From the NCBI GenBank assembly GCA_035369845.1, contig DAOOVD010000018.1, positions 1-44,976 on the forward strand: 44,976 nt of DNA. The letters are read 5' to 3'. The position numbers and the translations under genes are program-made. Under the pieces are notes generated by a model. It worked only from the letters and a program-made list of their open reading frames with translations, was not told the origin of the DNA and did no database searches. Of the stretch, positions 1 through 7,521 are shown in pieces (position 1 is the first letter of the stretch; every line of letters starts with the position of its first letter). Origin of the DNA: DAOOVD01 sp035369845 (GTDB lineage: Bacteria > Bacillota > Desulfotomaculia > Desulfotomaculales > Pelotomaculaceae).

Positions 1-29
1 AGTTTTAGTTGCTTGAGGTTCTCCTGCAT
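1..29 (-). CDS. istB: IstB, IS21 helper ATPase (first 9 codons only)
   Basis: An ATG on the minus strand at 29-27 opens MQENLKQLK before the window ends, which is a typical beginning for the IS21-family ATP-binding transposition helper IstB. It lies 16 nt beyond the stop of the istA homologue, the usual istA-istB order. The rest of the gene is outside the window, so its integrity cannot be judged. Confidence 0.6.
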
Positions 30-45
30 CCTTAGAAGCTGTGGG

Positions 46-1319
46 TTATCCAAGACGAACACCTCCCTCAGCCAGCGATGCGTAGATATCCAGGCTTCTG
101 ACCTCAACCTCCGGGAGGGATGCTTTGGGACAATTGACGCTCTTTTTTGTTGCCAGACCCCGGTAATGCTCATCATCTTTGATTACCTGATACTTGGTCT
201 CTGATTTCCGGTGAGTGGCGATCAGTGTTCCCTGGTGGTAGATCGATATTTGGTCGCCCTGCTCCTGGAGTTCCACGGTTTGATGCACATACTTCCAGGG
301 CACCGAGTAGCGACTCGCATCGTAGGAGACCAAACAGTCGGTGGCCACCCGGCGCATCTGCCATACCTGCAAAACGTATGGCGGCCTGCTGGTATGCGGC
401 CGGAGGTTTTCCTGCCGGAAACGCGCTGCCGGCTGCTCGTGGGTGGTGCCGTGGATCCGCAGACCCGCCACCTCCCTGATCCAGGCCTGGACCTGCTCGT
501 TGGCGGCTGCCAGCGACGCAAACTCCTGCCCGGGCAGGAACGATCTCTTGACATACTTGACTCCTGACTCGACCTTGCCTTTCGTCTTTGCCCGGTAGGG
601 CCGGCAGAGACGTGGAGTGTAGCCGTAGTAGCGGCAGAAGTCCTCGAACTTGGGATGATCCTGACATTGGCGGTAGCCCGGTCGAGAACGATGGTTCTGG
701 GGTTGTCGTAGAGGATCTCTTCCGGGATGCCCCCGAACCAGTTAAATGCATGCTCGTGGCAGGCGATCAGCGTGGGCAGCGTCTCATCCATGGTGAACTC
801 CACGTAGATCGCCCTGGAGAAGCCGAGCACCATGACGAAGATCTTGATCCTGGTCAATTGGCCGCCGATCATGAGCTTTTTGCTGCCCCAGTCCATCTGC
901 GCCTGTAGCCCGGGCGGGGTTTCAAAGCGGGCTGTTGCCGCCTCCATCTGGCGGTGGGTCTCCCGCAGCGGCCGCACCGCTTCCTTGAGTATGGTGTAGC
1001 TGCCGGCATAGCCCCGCTTTTTCAGTTCCCTGAGGAGGATGGCAGCATTGAAGTCCACCTGCGGGGCCCCTTCCATCAGGAACGGCATGAACTCTGTCAG
1101 CAGACCAGATTTACAGTTTTCCCGGGTGTATGGCTGGTAGAGATCACTGCGTAAGGCTTTTTTGACGGTATTCTTGCTGATCATGAGTTCTCTGGAGATC
1201 TTCTTGATCGATTTACCCATTTTGCGCATGAACCGAATTTCGCTCCATAAATCCTGTGTAAGCATCTGGCTCTCTCTCCCATGATCGTAATCATGAGAGT
1301 TGGTTTCCGCTTGACCCAT
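46..1319 (-). pseudogene. istA: IstA, IS21-family transposase, frameshifted
   Basis: This encodes the DDE transposase of an IS21-family element. The start at 1319 has a GGAGG seven bases upstream. The N-terminal part shows a helix-turn-helix (KSIKKISRELMISKNTVKKAL) followed by the start of the integrase core (QAQMDWGSKK, first Asp; LYDNPRTIV, second Asp). The reading frame changes near 655-680: the upstream frame runs into unrelated sequence, while another frame continues with the expected HPKFEDFCRYYGYTPRLCR, then KGKVE with the catalytic Glu, and ends at 46. One base therefore seems to have been lost or gained, and no full-length IstA can be made unless this is a sequencing error or ribosomal frameshifting occurs. 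IS21 istA is not known to need a frameshift, so a decayed copy is the simplest reading. Confidence 0.85.
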
Positions 1320-1355
1320 GTCATTGCCTCCTTTTTGGTGGAGGGGGGTCAATTT

Positions 1356-1787
1356 TCAACCGCCACATAGGGTCATTTTAGCACCGGCGATGACATTTTG
1401 CGATTGGTTCAGTAATTCGGAGACCAATTTTCTGTTGCTATCGTTCATTTCCCTTTTAACTAATTCCCAATCTCTTATTGTGCTAGGGGCTATACCACAT
1501 AAATTAGCAAATTCCTGTTGGGTTAATCCTAATGAAAGCCTTAGAACTTTAAGCTGAATCCTCAAATCCTTTGAAAAAAATTCATCGGGTTTAACTGCTA
1601 ATACTGCAACAGATATTTTCAAAATTGTAGCTAATTTCAATGCTGTTTTAATTGTAGGTTGATGTCTGTTATGCTCAATGCCCGTTATTGTTTTACAGCA
1701 TACACTAGATAGCCTCGATAGTTCTTTTGTCGAGATTTTTGCATCATTCCGTGCGTTACGTAGCCTATCTCCAATTGTTAACCTCAT
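1356..1787 (-). CDS. XRE-type regulator with two helix-turn-helix domains
   Basis: This predicted cytoplasmic DNA-binding protein of about 143 residues has two successive Cro/CI-type HTH regions: residues 1-60 (IGDRLRNARNDAKISTKELS, then KTITGIEHNRHQPT) and about 75-125 (LRLSLGLTQQEFANLCGIAP, then STIRDWE). The second is typical of transposon- or phage-associated XRE proteins. The start at 1787 is the first ATG before the first HTH; an in-frame extension upstream has no good ribosome site. The last dozen residues (VIAGAKMTLCGG) read into the presumed IS end, so the natural C-terminus may have been replaced by the insertion. The gene and its upstream region are clearly more AT-rich than the surroundings, which points to foreign origin. 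Target and function are unknown. Confidence 0.65.
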   Translation of the reverse strand: MRLTIGDRLRNARNDAKISTKELSRLSSVCCKTITGIEHNRHQPTIKTALKLATILKISVAVLAVKPDEFFSKDLRIQLKVLRLSLGLTQQEFANLCGIAPSTIRDWELVKREMNDSNRKLVSELLNQSQNVIAGAKMTLCGG

Positions 1788-1903
1788 ATCCACACCGTCG
1801 AACTGTGCAAATTTGCTTAGAAAAGCTGCTACTTCGGTTTTGATGGTTTCTAAATCCACATTTTTGTTTGATTTATTACCAAATTCTGTTGCCAAACTAA
1901 AGT

Positions 1904-3628
1904 GTGTGGTGTTGCTACACCGCTTGTGTTGTGCACATTTTGAGTGTTTCCGGTCTGCACGTGGGTCTGGTTCTCGGCGGATTGATATGCGTTTTAAATC
2001 TGCTGAAAGCATCGCCCGGACTTACCGCGCCGGCGGCCACCCCCGTATTGGCCGCTTACGCGTTGATGACGGGAATGAGCCCGGCGGTGGTGCGGGCCGC
2101 CTTCATGGCTTTGCTTTTGTTGTGGGCTCGCCACCTCGGGCGCGACAGGGACTGGGCCGCGTCCATGGCGGCGGCCGCCCTCGCCATACTGCTCTGGAAT
2201 CCTTTGCAGATTTACCACCCCGGGTTTCAACTTTCGTTCGCCGCCACCTGGGGAATACTTTACCCGGGTCCGGTGCTGGCATCCGTTTTTGAAAGTTTTA
2301 TGAGCGGTTTTCCGCCCCGGGCGGCCCGCACAATTTCCGTGATGCTGGCGGTTCCCCTGTCTGCCCAGCTTGCCACGGTGCCGCTGGTGGCCTGGTATTA
2401 CAACTTCGTTTCCCCGGTGAGCGTCGCGGCTAATCTCCTGGCCCTCCCGCTGGTGAGCCTGGTCATGTTCCTGGGAATAGCCGCCGCGTTGCTGGGCCTG
2501 GTCTGGCTGCCGCTTGCCGGGCTGGTGAACGCCGGCACCGGGGCGGTGATGAGCGTTTTTCTGCCCATGGTGGATTTCTTTCAGGGTTTGCCGGGAGCGG
2601 TGATCTACCTGAAATCGCCTCCCGTGGCGCTGGCGGCGGCATGGTACGGCCTGCTCCTGGCCGCCGTCCACCTCCGCGGCTGCAGCCGGGAGGTCCGGCA
2701 GCGCGTTTTGAGTTGGACGGCAACAGGTGTGTTGTTTGGCGCCGTTCTGGTCCTGATCCTTTTCCCCTGGAAGGGAAGCCACAAACTTACCGTTCATTTC
2801 ATTGACGTAGGCCAGGGCGACAGCGCTTTAATCCAGACTCCGGGCGGCCGGAACGTGCTGATTGACGCCGGGGGTTGGGGCAATGAGACGGATACAGGCA
2901 GCGGCGCCGGGGATCAGGTGGTGGCTCCCTATCTCCGAAAGGCGGGCGTGCGGAAGATCGACGTGCTGCTTCTCACTCACCCCCACGAGGACCACTGCGG
3001 GGGCGCGTCCTTTTTGATCGGTAGCTTTCCGGTGGGTCTGGCTGTGGTTTCCCCTCTTACCGAGGCGCCGGGGGGAGGCAGGTGGCCGGCGTCCGGAGGG
3101 AACGGCGGGGAAATTCCCGCAGGGTACGCGGTCCTTCTCGAAAAAATGGCGGCAGCCGGAATTCCGGTCGCCGCGGCGGCCGCGGGCGACGTGATAAGAC
3201 TGGAAAACGGCCTGCGCATGGAGGTTTTGTCCCCCGAAAGAACTACGGGAGGCTCAGTCGCGGCGGTCAACGATAATTCGCTGGTGTGCAGGCTTGCTTA
3301 CGGGCGCCGTTCTTTTCTCTTTGCCGGAGATATCGAGAAGGAGGCACAGGAGGAGTTGGTCCAAAGGAAAACGGACCTCAAAGCCGACGTCCTGAAAGTA
3401 CCGCACCACGGGAGCCGCTCGATTGTGCCCGAACTGCTTAAGCTGGTCAAACCGGAGGCGGCGGTAATTTCAGTGGGCGAGCACAACTCCTTCGGCCATC
3501 CCGCCCCGTCTACCGTGGAACTGCTAGAGGAGGTCGGGGCCGGGATCTACCGCACCGACCTCGACGGGGCTGTGATCGTGGAAACGGACGGCAACACGCT
3601 TGAGATAAGAACCGGTAAAAGAAATTAA
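1904..3628 (+). pseudogene. comEC: ComEC/Rec2 DNA-uptake channel, N-terminus missing
   Basis: ComEC forms the inner-membrane channel for single-stranded DNA in natural transformation. Family similarity begins abruptly with HILSVSGLHVG at about 1934, in the middle of the Competence domain. The N-terminal membrane anchor, the OB-like DUF4131 region and the first part of the channel are absent. What follows is a run of hydrophobic helices to about residue 295, then the metallo-beta-lactamase-like domain (VHFIDVGQGDSALIQTPGG; LLLTHPHEDHCGG near residue 355; VPHHGSRSI), ending normally at 3628. The sequence just upstream (MWCCYTACV) is not ComEC-like and belongs to the AT-rich insert with the XRE gene. 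Either the 5' part lies beyond the IS at the left edge or it was deleted. A truncated ComEC is unlikely to transport DNA. Confidence 0.85.
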
Positions 3629-3677
3629 AAATAAAGCATAATTATAGGGGATAATAAAAACAAGAGGTGATTTATAT

Positions 3678-5180
3678 ATGCCTGCCCGCTATATTACAGA
3701 ACACTCAAACCAGTTGCATCAGTTGCTGGTTTCGGTATCGAGGCATTTTTACGTCCAAAAGAACGGAATGCTGAAATACCAGGAAAAACCCGTCGAGGTG
3801 AATATAAAAAATTACACCAAGAGTAAAAAAGAACACCTCGTTTATTGTATCCTGCGGGACCACTTCAGCGGCAGTTTCGTGCTTGAAGTGGCCACCACCA
3901 ATTCCCTTATTCCCCTGGCGGACTTTTTATACTACGGGTGGAGTAATGGAACGGAGGGGAGGTATCTTTGGGGGCTGCCCGATTTTTTGTATGTACCCCA
4001 ACTGATTTCTTCCCCGGAACTGTTTGCTGGCCTCAAAAGATTGGGTGTTGAAGCGCTGAACCCGCCCAGCGGCTTTGCCTCCGGTATGCGGATCGTCAGG
4101 GATATTGAAGACCAGATTAATTTTTATGTCCTCGGCTACACCGTTGACCACCGTCCGGAAAATATTTCCCGGCACAAAGAAAAAATTTATGAATATATGC
4201 TCAACCTTAATTTCGGGGAGAACAAATTCAAAAAGTGGCAGGACAACCTGCCGGCCGGCCATCCGAAAAAGACACCTGAATACAAGGATTTTGTAAAATG
4301 TTTCGCGGCCGCGTCGGGACGAGCTGCCGGGATACCCGTAGTTAATCCCTCCCCCGCTGGCGAGTTCACCGGTTTGAAGAAGTATGTAGAAAAACCGGTT
4401 GAAAACGAAGTTTTTCCTATTGGGAACCGGAAATTTTCGGCCGAAAAACTCCGGCGCGCTCAAGACCTGATTTATGATGCCTGGGAGACCGACAGCCGGC
4501 AAAGGCGCCTGGACCTTGCCCGCCGGGCGCTGAAAACCTCGCCTTACTGCGCCGACGCCTACGTGCTGCTTGCTGAAGAGAGCAGGGACCCACAGGAGGT
4601 TCGGGAACTATATGAAAAGGGTGTCCAGGCCGGCAGGTTATCCCTGGGAGATTTGTTTTTTAAAAAGAATGCAGGAAATTTTTGGCTTATTCTTGAAACG
4701 AGACCTTACATGAGGGCATTGGCCGGCCTGGCCGACTGCCTTTGGAAAACGGGTCAAAGACGGCAGGCCATAGGGCATTACAAGGAAGCGCTGCGCTTAA
4801 ATCCCAACGATAACCAGGGCATCCGCTATATCTTGGCCGGATGCCTGCTGGAAGAAGGAATGGACGATGCTCTGGGCGCTTTGCTGAACCAATACGAAGG
4901 CGACATATCCTGTTTTATGCATTACAACAGGGCGCTCTGGTCTTTCCGTACCTCCGGCGGCAGCAATGAACAGTCGGACGCATATCTGGCGGAGGCTTTG
5001 GAGTCAAACAGCCACGTACCTGCTTACCTGTTGGGCAAAAAGAAGATACCTTATTGCCTGCCGGATTATTATGCTCTGGGCAGCGAAGAAGAGGCCATGA
5101 TATATGCCGAGGGAGCCAAGAAAGCCTGGCAAAAAACGCCGGCGGCGCTGGCGTGGCTGGCCGGGCATCTGCCGGAATGA
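3678..5180 (+). CDS. ST7-like TPR protein with an integrase-like N-terminal region
   Basis: This is a 500-residue protein with AGAGGTGA before the ATG. The C-terminal half (about 255-500) resembles the bacterial ST7-like tetratricopeptide family: LRRAQDLIYDAW, LARRALKTSPYCADAYVLLAEES, ETRPYMRALAGLADCLW, ALRLNPNDNQGIRYILAGCL and HVPAYLLGKKKIPYCLPDYY are hallmark segments, implying a protein-interaction scaffold. The N-terminal 200 residues are less familiar. HLVYCILRDHFSGSFVLEVA followed by a helix, then LISSPELFAGLKRLGVEALN and a RDIEDQ helix, is laid out like a retroviral-integrase (RNase H-fold) core but without a clear DDE triad. No signal peptide or membrane segment is seen. It sits between comEC and holA, where Firmicutes usually have nothing, so it is probably an acquired gene. 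Its function is unknown. Confidence 0.7.
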   Translation: MPARYITEHSNQLHQLLVSVSRHFYVQKNGMLKYQEKPVEVNIKNYTKSKKEHLVYCILRDHFSGSFVLEVATTNSLIPLADFLYYGWSNGTEGRYLWGLPDFLYVPQLISSPELFAGLKRLGVEALNPPSGFASGMRIVRDIEDQINFYVLGYTVDHRPENISRHKEKIYEYMLNLNFGENKFKKWQDNLPAGHPKKTPEYKDFVKCFAAASGRAAGIPVVNPSPAGEFTGLKKYVEKPVENEVFPIGNRKFSAEKLRRAQDLIYDAWETDSRQRRLDLARRALKTSPYCADAYVLLAEESRDPQEVRELYEKGVQAGRLSLGDLFFKKNAGNFWLILETRPYMRALAGLADCLWKTGQRRQAIGHYKEALRLNPNDNQGIRYILAGCLLEEGMDDALGALLNQYEGDISCFMHYNRALWSFRTSGGSNEQSDAYLAEALESNSHVPAYLLGKKKIPYCLPDYYALGSEEEAMIYAEGAKKAWQKTPAALAWLAGHLPE

Positions 5181-5212
5181 GACGGCTGAGTTTATAAGAA
5201 GCCTCATAATTT

Positions 5213-5347
5213 CAAGACGCGCCGAAGAAAAAATACCAGTATGACCCGTACCTGGACCCCCGGCTGGATTGGGCCGGAAAGGCGGAACAGGAGGTGGACA
5301 CGGACGGAAGAATATTTTATGGAAATGACGGCAACAGGATCGGTTGA
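5213..5347 (+). pseudogene. Remnant of an adenine-specific DNA methyltransferase
   Basis: One frame reads PKKKYQYDPYLDPRLDWAGK and continues to a stop at 5347, with no start codon or ribosome site. The segment KKYxYDPxLDPxLxWAGK is characteristic of the N-terminal region of a family of type III-like site-specific DNA methyltransferases. Only about 44 codons remain, and the homology fades after about 25 of them. I read it as a scar from a lost restriction-modification module. The match is from memory of the motif and has not been searched. Confidence 0.5.
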
Positions 5348-5376
5348 GACAGACAGGGAATTGAGATGAAGTATGA

Positions 5377-5413
5377 TTGACAATATTACTCCCGGTATGA
5401 TAGATATATCATA
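5377..5413 (+). promoter_or_regulatory. Promoter and palindromic operator candidate for mazEF
   Basis: TTGACA at 5377-5382 is a perfect -35 box; a weak -10 (TAGATA, 5401-5406) lies 18 bases on. Overlapping it is a near-perfect palindrome, TATGATAGATATATCATA at 5396-5413 (16 of 18 positions symmetric). Antitoxins of ribbon-helix-helix type usually repress their own promoter through such sites. It ends 14 nt before the antitoxin start. Confidence 0.5.
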
Positions 5414-5427
5414 AGGGGGTGTCTTCA

Positions 5428-5664
5428 ATGAGTCAAAAACTCACGATAAGCATTCCGGACGAACTTATTAATGTTCTGGACAATCTGACTACCACATGGA
5501 AAACATCCAGGAGCGGAGTTTTTGCCCGTCTTCTTCAGGAAGTTGAAAAAAAGCGACTGGAGAACGAGATGGAGGAAGGCTATAAGACTATGACAGTGAA
5601 CTGTGCTGATTTTTATTTGCCGGCTCAGGCCGAGGCGGTGTTCTTGAATGATAAAGAGAGGTGA
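5428..5664 (+). CDS. MazE-like ribbon-helix-helix antitoxin
   Basis: This small protein of 78 residues starts MSQKLTISIPDELINVLDNL, a classic ribbon-helix-helix (CopG/EndoAI-type) N-terminus: a beta strand that would contact DNA followed by two helices. The acidic C-terminal tail would bind and neutralise the toxin. AAGGGGGTG lies just before the ATG at 5428. The 3' end overlaps the toxin gene by 17 nt, so the two are translationally coupled, as is usual for type II pairs. It most likely represses its own promoter through the palindrome directly upstream. Confidence 0.8.
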   Translation: MSQKLTISIPDELINVLDNLTTTWKTSRSGVFARLLQEVEKKRLENEMEEGYKTMTVNCADFYLPAQAEAVFLNDKER

Positions 5665-5989
5665 AATTTACCTGATCGATTGGAGTCCGGGCAGAGGCAG
5701 TGAGCAGGCAGGATTGCGTCCGGCTTTGGTTCTGCAAAATGACATTGGTAATAAATACAGCCCCACCACCATAGTTGCAGCCGTTACAACTTCTTCGGGA
5801 AAAACGTATCCCTTCCAAGTCCGCATCGAACCTGAAGAATGCGGCCTTTCAAGGCCAAGTAAGGTTTTGTTGGAGCAGATACTCACCGTTAGCAAAGAGA
5901 GGCTGGTTAAAAAGATTGGTCAGATAAGTCCTCAAAAGTTATATGAAGTAGAAAAGGCGATCCACAACAGCTTGGGACTGTTATGGTAG
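5648..5989 (+). CDS. MazF/PemK-family mRNA interferase toxin
   Basis: At 113 residues this is the full length for the family. MIKRGEIYLIDWSPGRGSEQ is the canonical opening of MazF/EndoA endoribonucleases, followed by LRPALVLQND, a conserved TTIVAAVTTS strand and, near the end, SKVLLEQILTVSKERL with the conserved Gln. These toxins cleave single-stranded RNA at short specific sequences and are inhibited by the antitoxin encoded immediately upstream. AAAGAGAGG precedes the overlapping ATG start. A rho-independent terminator follows, so the pair forms its own transcription unit. The cut-site specificity cannot be read from the sequence. Confidence 0.9.
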   Translation: MIKRGEIYLIDWSPGRGSEQAGLRPALVLQNDIGNKYSPTTIVAAVTTSSGKTYPFQVRIEPEECGLSRPSKVLLEQILTVSKERLVKKIGQISPQKLYEVEKAIHNSLGLLW

Positions 5990-5996
5990 CAAGAGG

Positions 5997-6029
5997 CCCG
6001 GCAATTTGCTTTGCGGGTTTTTTGTTTTT
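5997..6029 (+). terminator. Rho-independent terminator after mazF
   Basis: The stem pairs CCC and GCAA (one bulged G between them) with TTGC and GGG around a six-base loop, followed by TTTTTTGTTTTT. It starts 7 nt after the mazF stop. Confidence 0.75.
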
Positions 6030-6055
6030 GAAAACACCCCGAAAGCGGTGTTCGG

Positions 6056-6084
6056 TTGTAAGAGCGCCGCTGATTATATATAAT
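6056..6084 (+). promoter_or_regulatory. Sigma-A promoter for the 6115-8867 genes
   Basis: TTGTAA (6056-6061) and a perfect TATAAT (6079-6084) are separated by 17 bases, 30 nt upstream of the next start codon. It likely drives the thiamine-binding-type gene, holA and the permease, which are tightly packed. Confidence 0.65.
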
Positions 6085-6114
6085 TTAAGTAAAACATTCC
6101 CGGGGTGATTTGTG

Positions 6115-6420
6115 ATGGCGGTAGCAGAAGTTTCCGTGGTTCCAATCGGGACGAATTCCGCCAGCCTGAGCGAATACGTGGCGGGATGCGTCGCTGTGTT
6201 GAAAGAGGCCGGAGGGATCACTTACCAGTTGACTCCTATGGGAACGATAATCGAAGGGGAACTGGACAGGGTTTTGGAAGCGGTGCGCCGGATGCACGAA
6301 CAGCCTTTTGAAAAAGGCGCGCAAAGGGTCCTGACGACCCTGCGCATCGACGACCGCAGGGACAAGAAGCTTACCATGGCCGGCAAGGTCGCGGCGGTGG
6401 AAGCAAGACTGGGCAGGTAG
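6115..6420 (+). CDS. MTH1187-family thiamine-binding protein
   Basis: This is about 101 residues of the MTH1187/YkoF-like (DUF77) fold, a ferredoxin-like small protein. The opening MAVAEVSVVPIGTNSASLSE, then LTPMGTIIEGELDRVLEAVR, and the final MAGKVAAVEARL are typical. Members bind thiamine or its pyrimidine moiety and are thought to act as cytoplasmic carriers or sensors. The ATG at 6115 is preferred to the adjacent GTG at 6112 because GGGGTGAT is correctly spaced from it. The holA start follows after 9 nt, so co-transcription is likely, but I see no functional link. Confidence 0.8.
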   Translation: MAVAEVSVVPIGTNSASLSEYVAGCVAVLKEAGGITYQLTPMGTIIEGELDRVLEAVRRMHEQPFEKGAQRVLTTLRIDDRRDKKLTMAGKVAAVEARLGR

Positions 6421-6429
6421 GAGCCTTTC

Positions 6430-7521
6430 GTGAACTATTACATCGAACTGTTGAACAGCATAAAGCGGGGGGTGATCTCCCCGGTTTACCTTTTTTACGG
6501 GGAGGAGACCTATCTCCAGGAGCAGGCCGTGCTCCGTTTCAAGGAATTTGCCGTCGGCGGGCAGAGCGAGCTTAACTGCGAGGTTGTCGACGGTGAGACG
6601 GCAACTCCCGCGCAAATCGTCGAGAGCGCGGAGACTCTGCCTTTGTTTTCTGAAAGGCGGCTCGTCGTGGTGAAGAACCCGGTGTTCTTCAAGTCCGCAA
6701 AACGGGGAGGGCAGAAGGAGGACGCTGAAGAAGGGGCGAAAGAGGACGTTCAAGAAAAACCCCTCATAGATTATATTGAGAACCCGCTTGTTTCAACCTG
6801 CCTGATTTTTACCGTAACCGGCCCGGTTGACAAGCGGAGGCGCATTTTCAAAGCGGTAAAGGAATGCGGGCGGGAACTGGAATTCACCTGTCTTTCCAGG
6901 GAGGAACTGGCCGGATGGCTGGCGAAAAGAGCGCGGGCGGAGGGCCGCAGGTTTGCCCCCGGCGCCGAATACGCGCTGGTTGACGCCGCCGGGCCGCTGC
7001 TGCAAAACCTGGCGGTTGAACTGGAAAAGCTGCTCAATTATTCGAGAGGGCGGGAAACGATCACGAAAAAAGACATCTTCCAGGTGTGTCCGCCCAAACC
7101 GGAGGAAAACGTCTTTGCCGTTGTGGACGCGGTGGGGAACAGGCGCTGCGGTGAAGCCCTGGCCGGCATCAAGGACATGCTGGCGGCGAGGGAGCCGCCC
7201 CTGAAGATTCTGTCCATGATAGCGAGGCAGTTCCGTCTCCTGCTGCAGGTTCACGACATGACGGAAAAGGGCTTTTCCGAGCGCGACGTAGCGGCCGGGA
7301 TTAACATGAAGCCATACGCCGTCCGCAAGTTGATGGCCCAATGCAGGAACTTCAGCCGTTTACAATTGCTCGACGCTTTGAAGTACCTGTCTGAAACGGA
7401 TTTCGCTTTGAAAACCGGGCGGCAGGAATTCTACCCGGCTGTCGAGGTTCTCCTGTTGAGGCTTTGTGCCGGCAGGGGCAAAAGAGTGGAAGATCACGAT
7501 GTTTCCAGGAGATGGACATGA
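6430..7521 (+). CDS. holA: DNA polymerase III delta subunit (HolA)
   Basis: The delta subunit of the clamp loader opens the beta sliding clamp at the replication fork. At 363 residues it has the family length. YLFYGEETYLQEQAVLRFKE is the usual N-terminal motif, LPLFSERRLVVVKNP follows, and the C-terminal collar region contains LKILSMIARQFRLLLQV and LKYLSETDFALKTGR. The GTG start at 6430 has AGGAG, overlapping the upstream stop. In B. subtilis (yqeN) it follows comEC and precedes rpsT, as here apart from the inserted genes. A charged, glutamate-rich stretch around residues 95-115 is probably a linker. The stop overlaps the permease start (ATGA). Confidence 0.93.
   Translation: MNYYIELLNSIKRGVISPVYLFYGEETYLQEQAVLRFKEFAVGGQSELNCEVVDGETATPAQIVESAETLPLFSERRLVVVKNPVFFKSAKRGGQKEDAEEGAKEDVQEKPLIDYIENPLVSTCLIFTVTGPVDKRRRIFKAVKECGRELEFTCLSREELAGWLAKRARAEGRRFAPGAEYALVDAAGPLLQNLAVELEKLLNYSRGRETITKKDIFQVCPPKPEENVFAVVDAVGNRRCGEALAGIKDMLAAREPPLKILSMIARQFRLLLQVHDMTEKGFSERDVAAGINMKPYAVRKLMAQCRNFSRLQLLDALKYLSETDFALKTGRQEFYPAVEVLLLRLCAGRGKRVEDHDVSRRWT

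Larger units (their letters stand above)
1..1395 (-). mobile_element. IS21-family insertion sequence, istB end outside window
   Basis: The element consists of istA and the start of istB on the minus strand plus a non-coding end region. Read on the minus strand, 1395 to about 1345 starts with TGTCATCGCCGG and contains TGACCC, CTATGTGGCGG and TTGAAAATTGACCCCC, the sort of TG-starting, GACCC-rich terminus seen in IS21 relatives. The exact outer boundary at 1395 is inferred. The other end lies outside the window, so terminal inverted repeats and a target duplication could not be compared. Confidence 0.7.
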
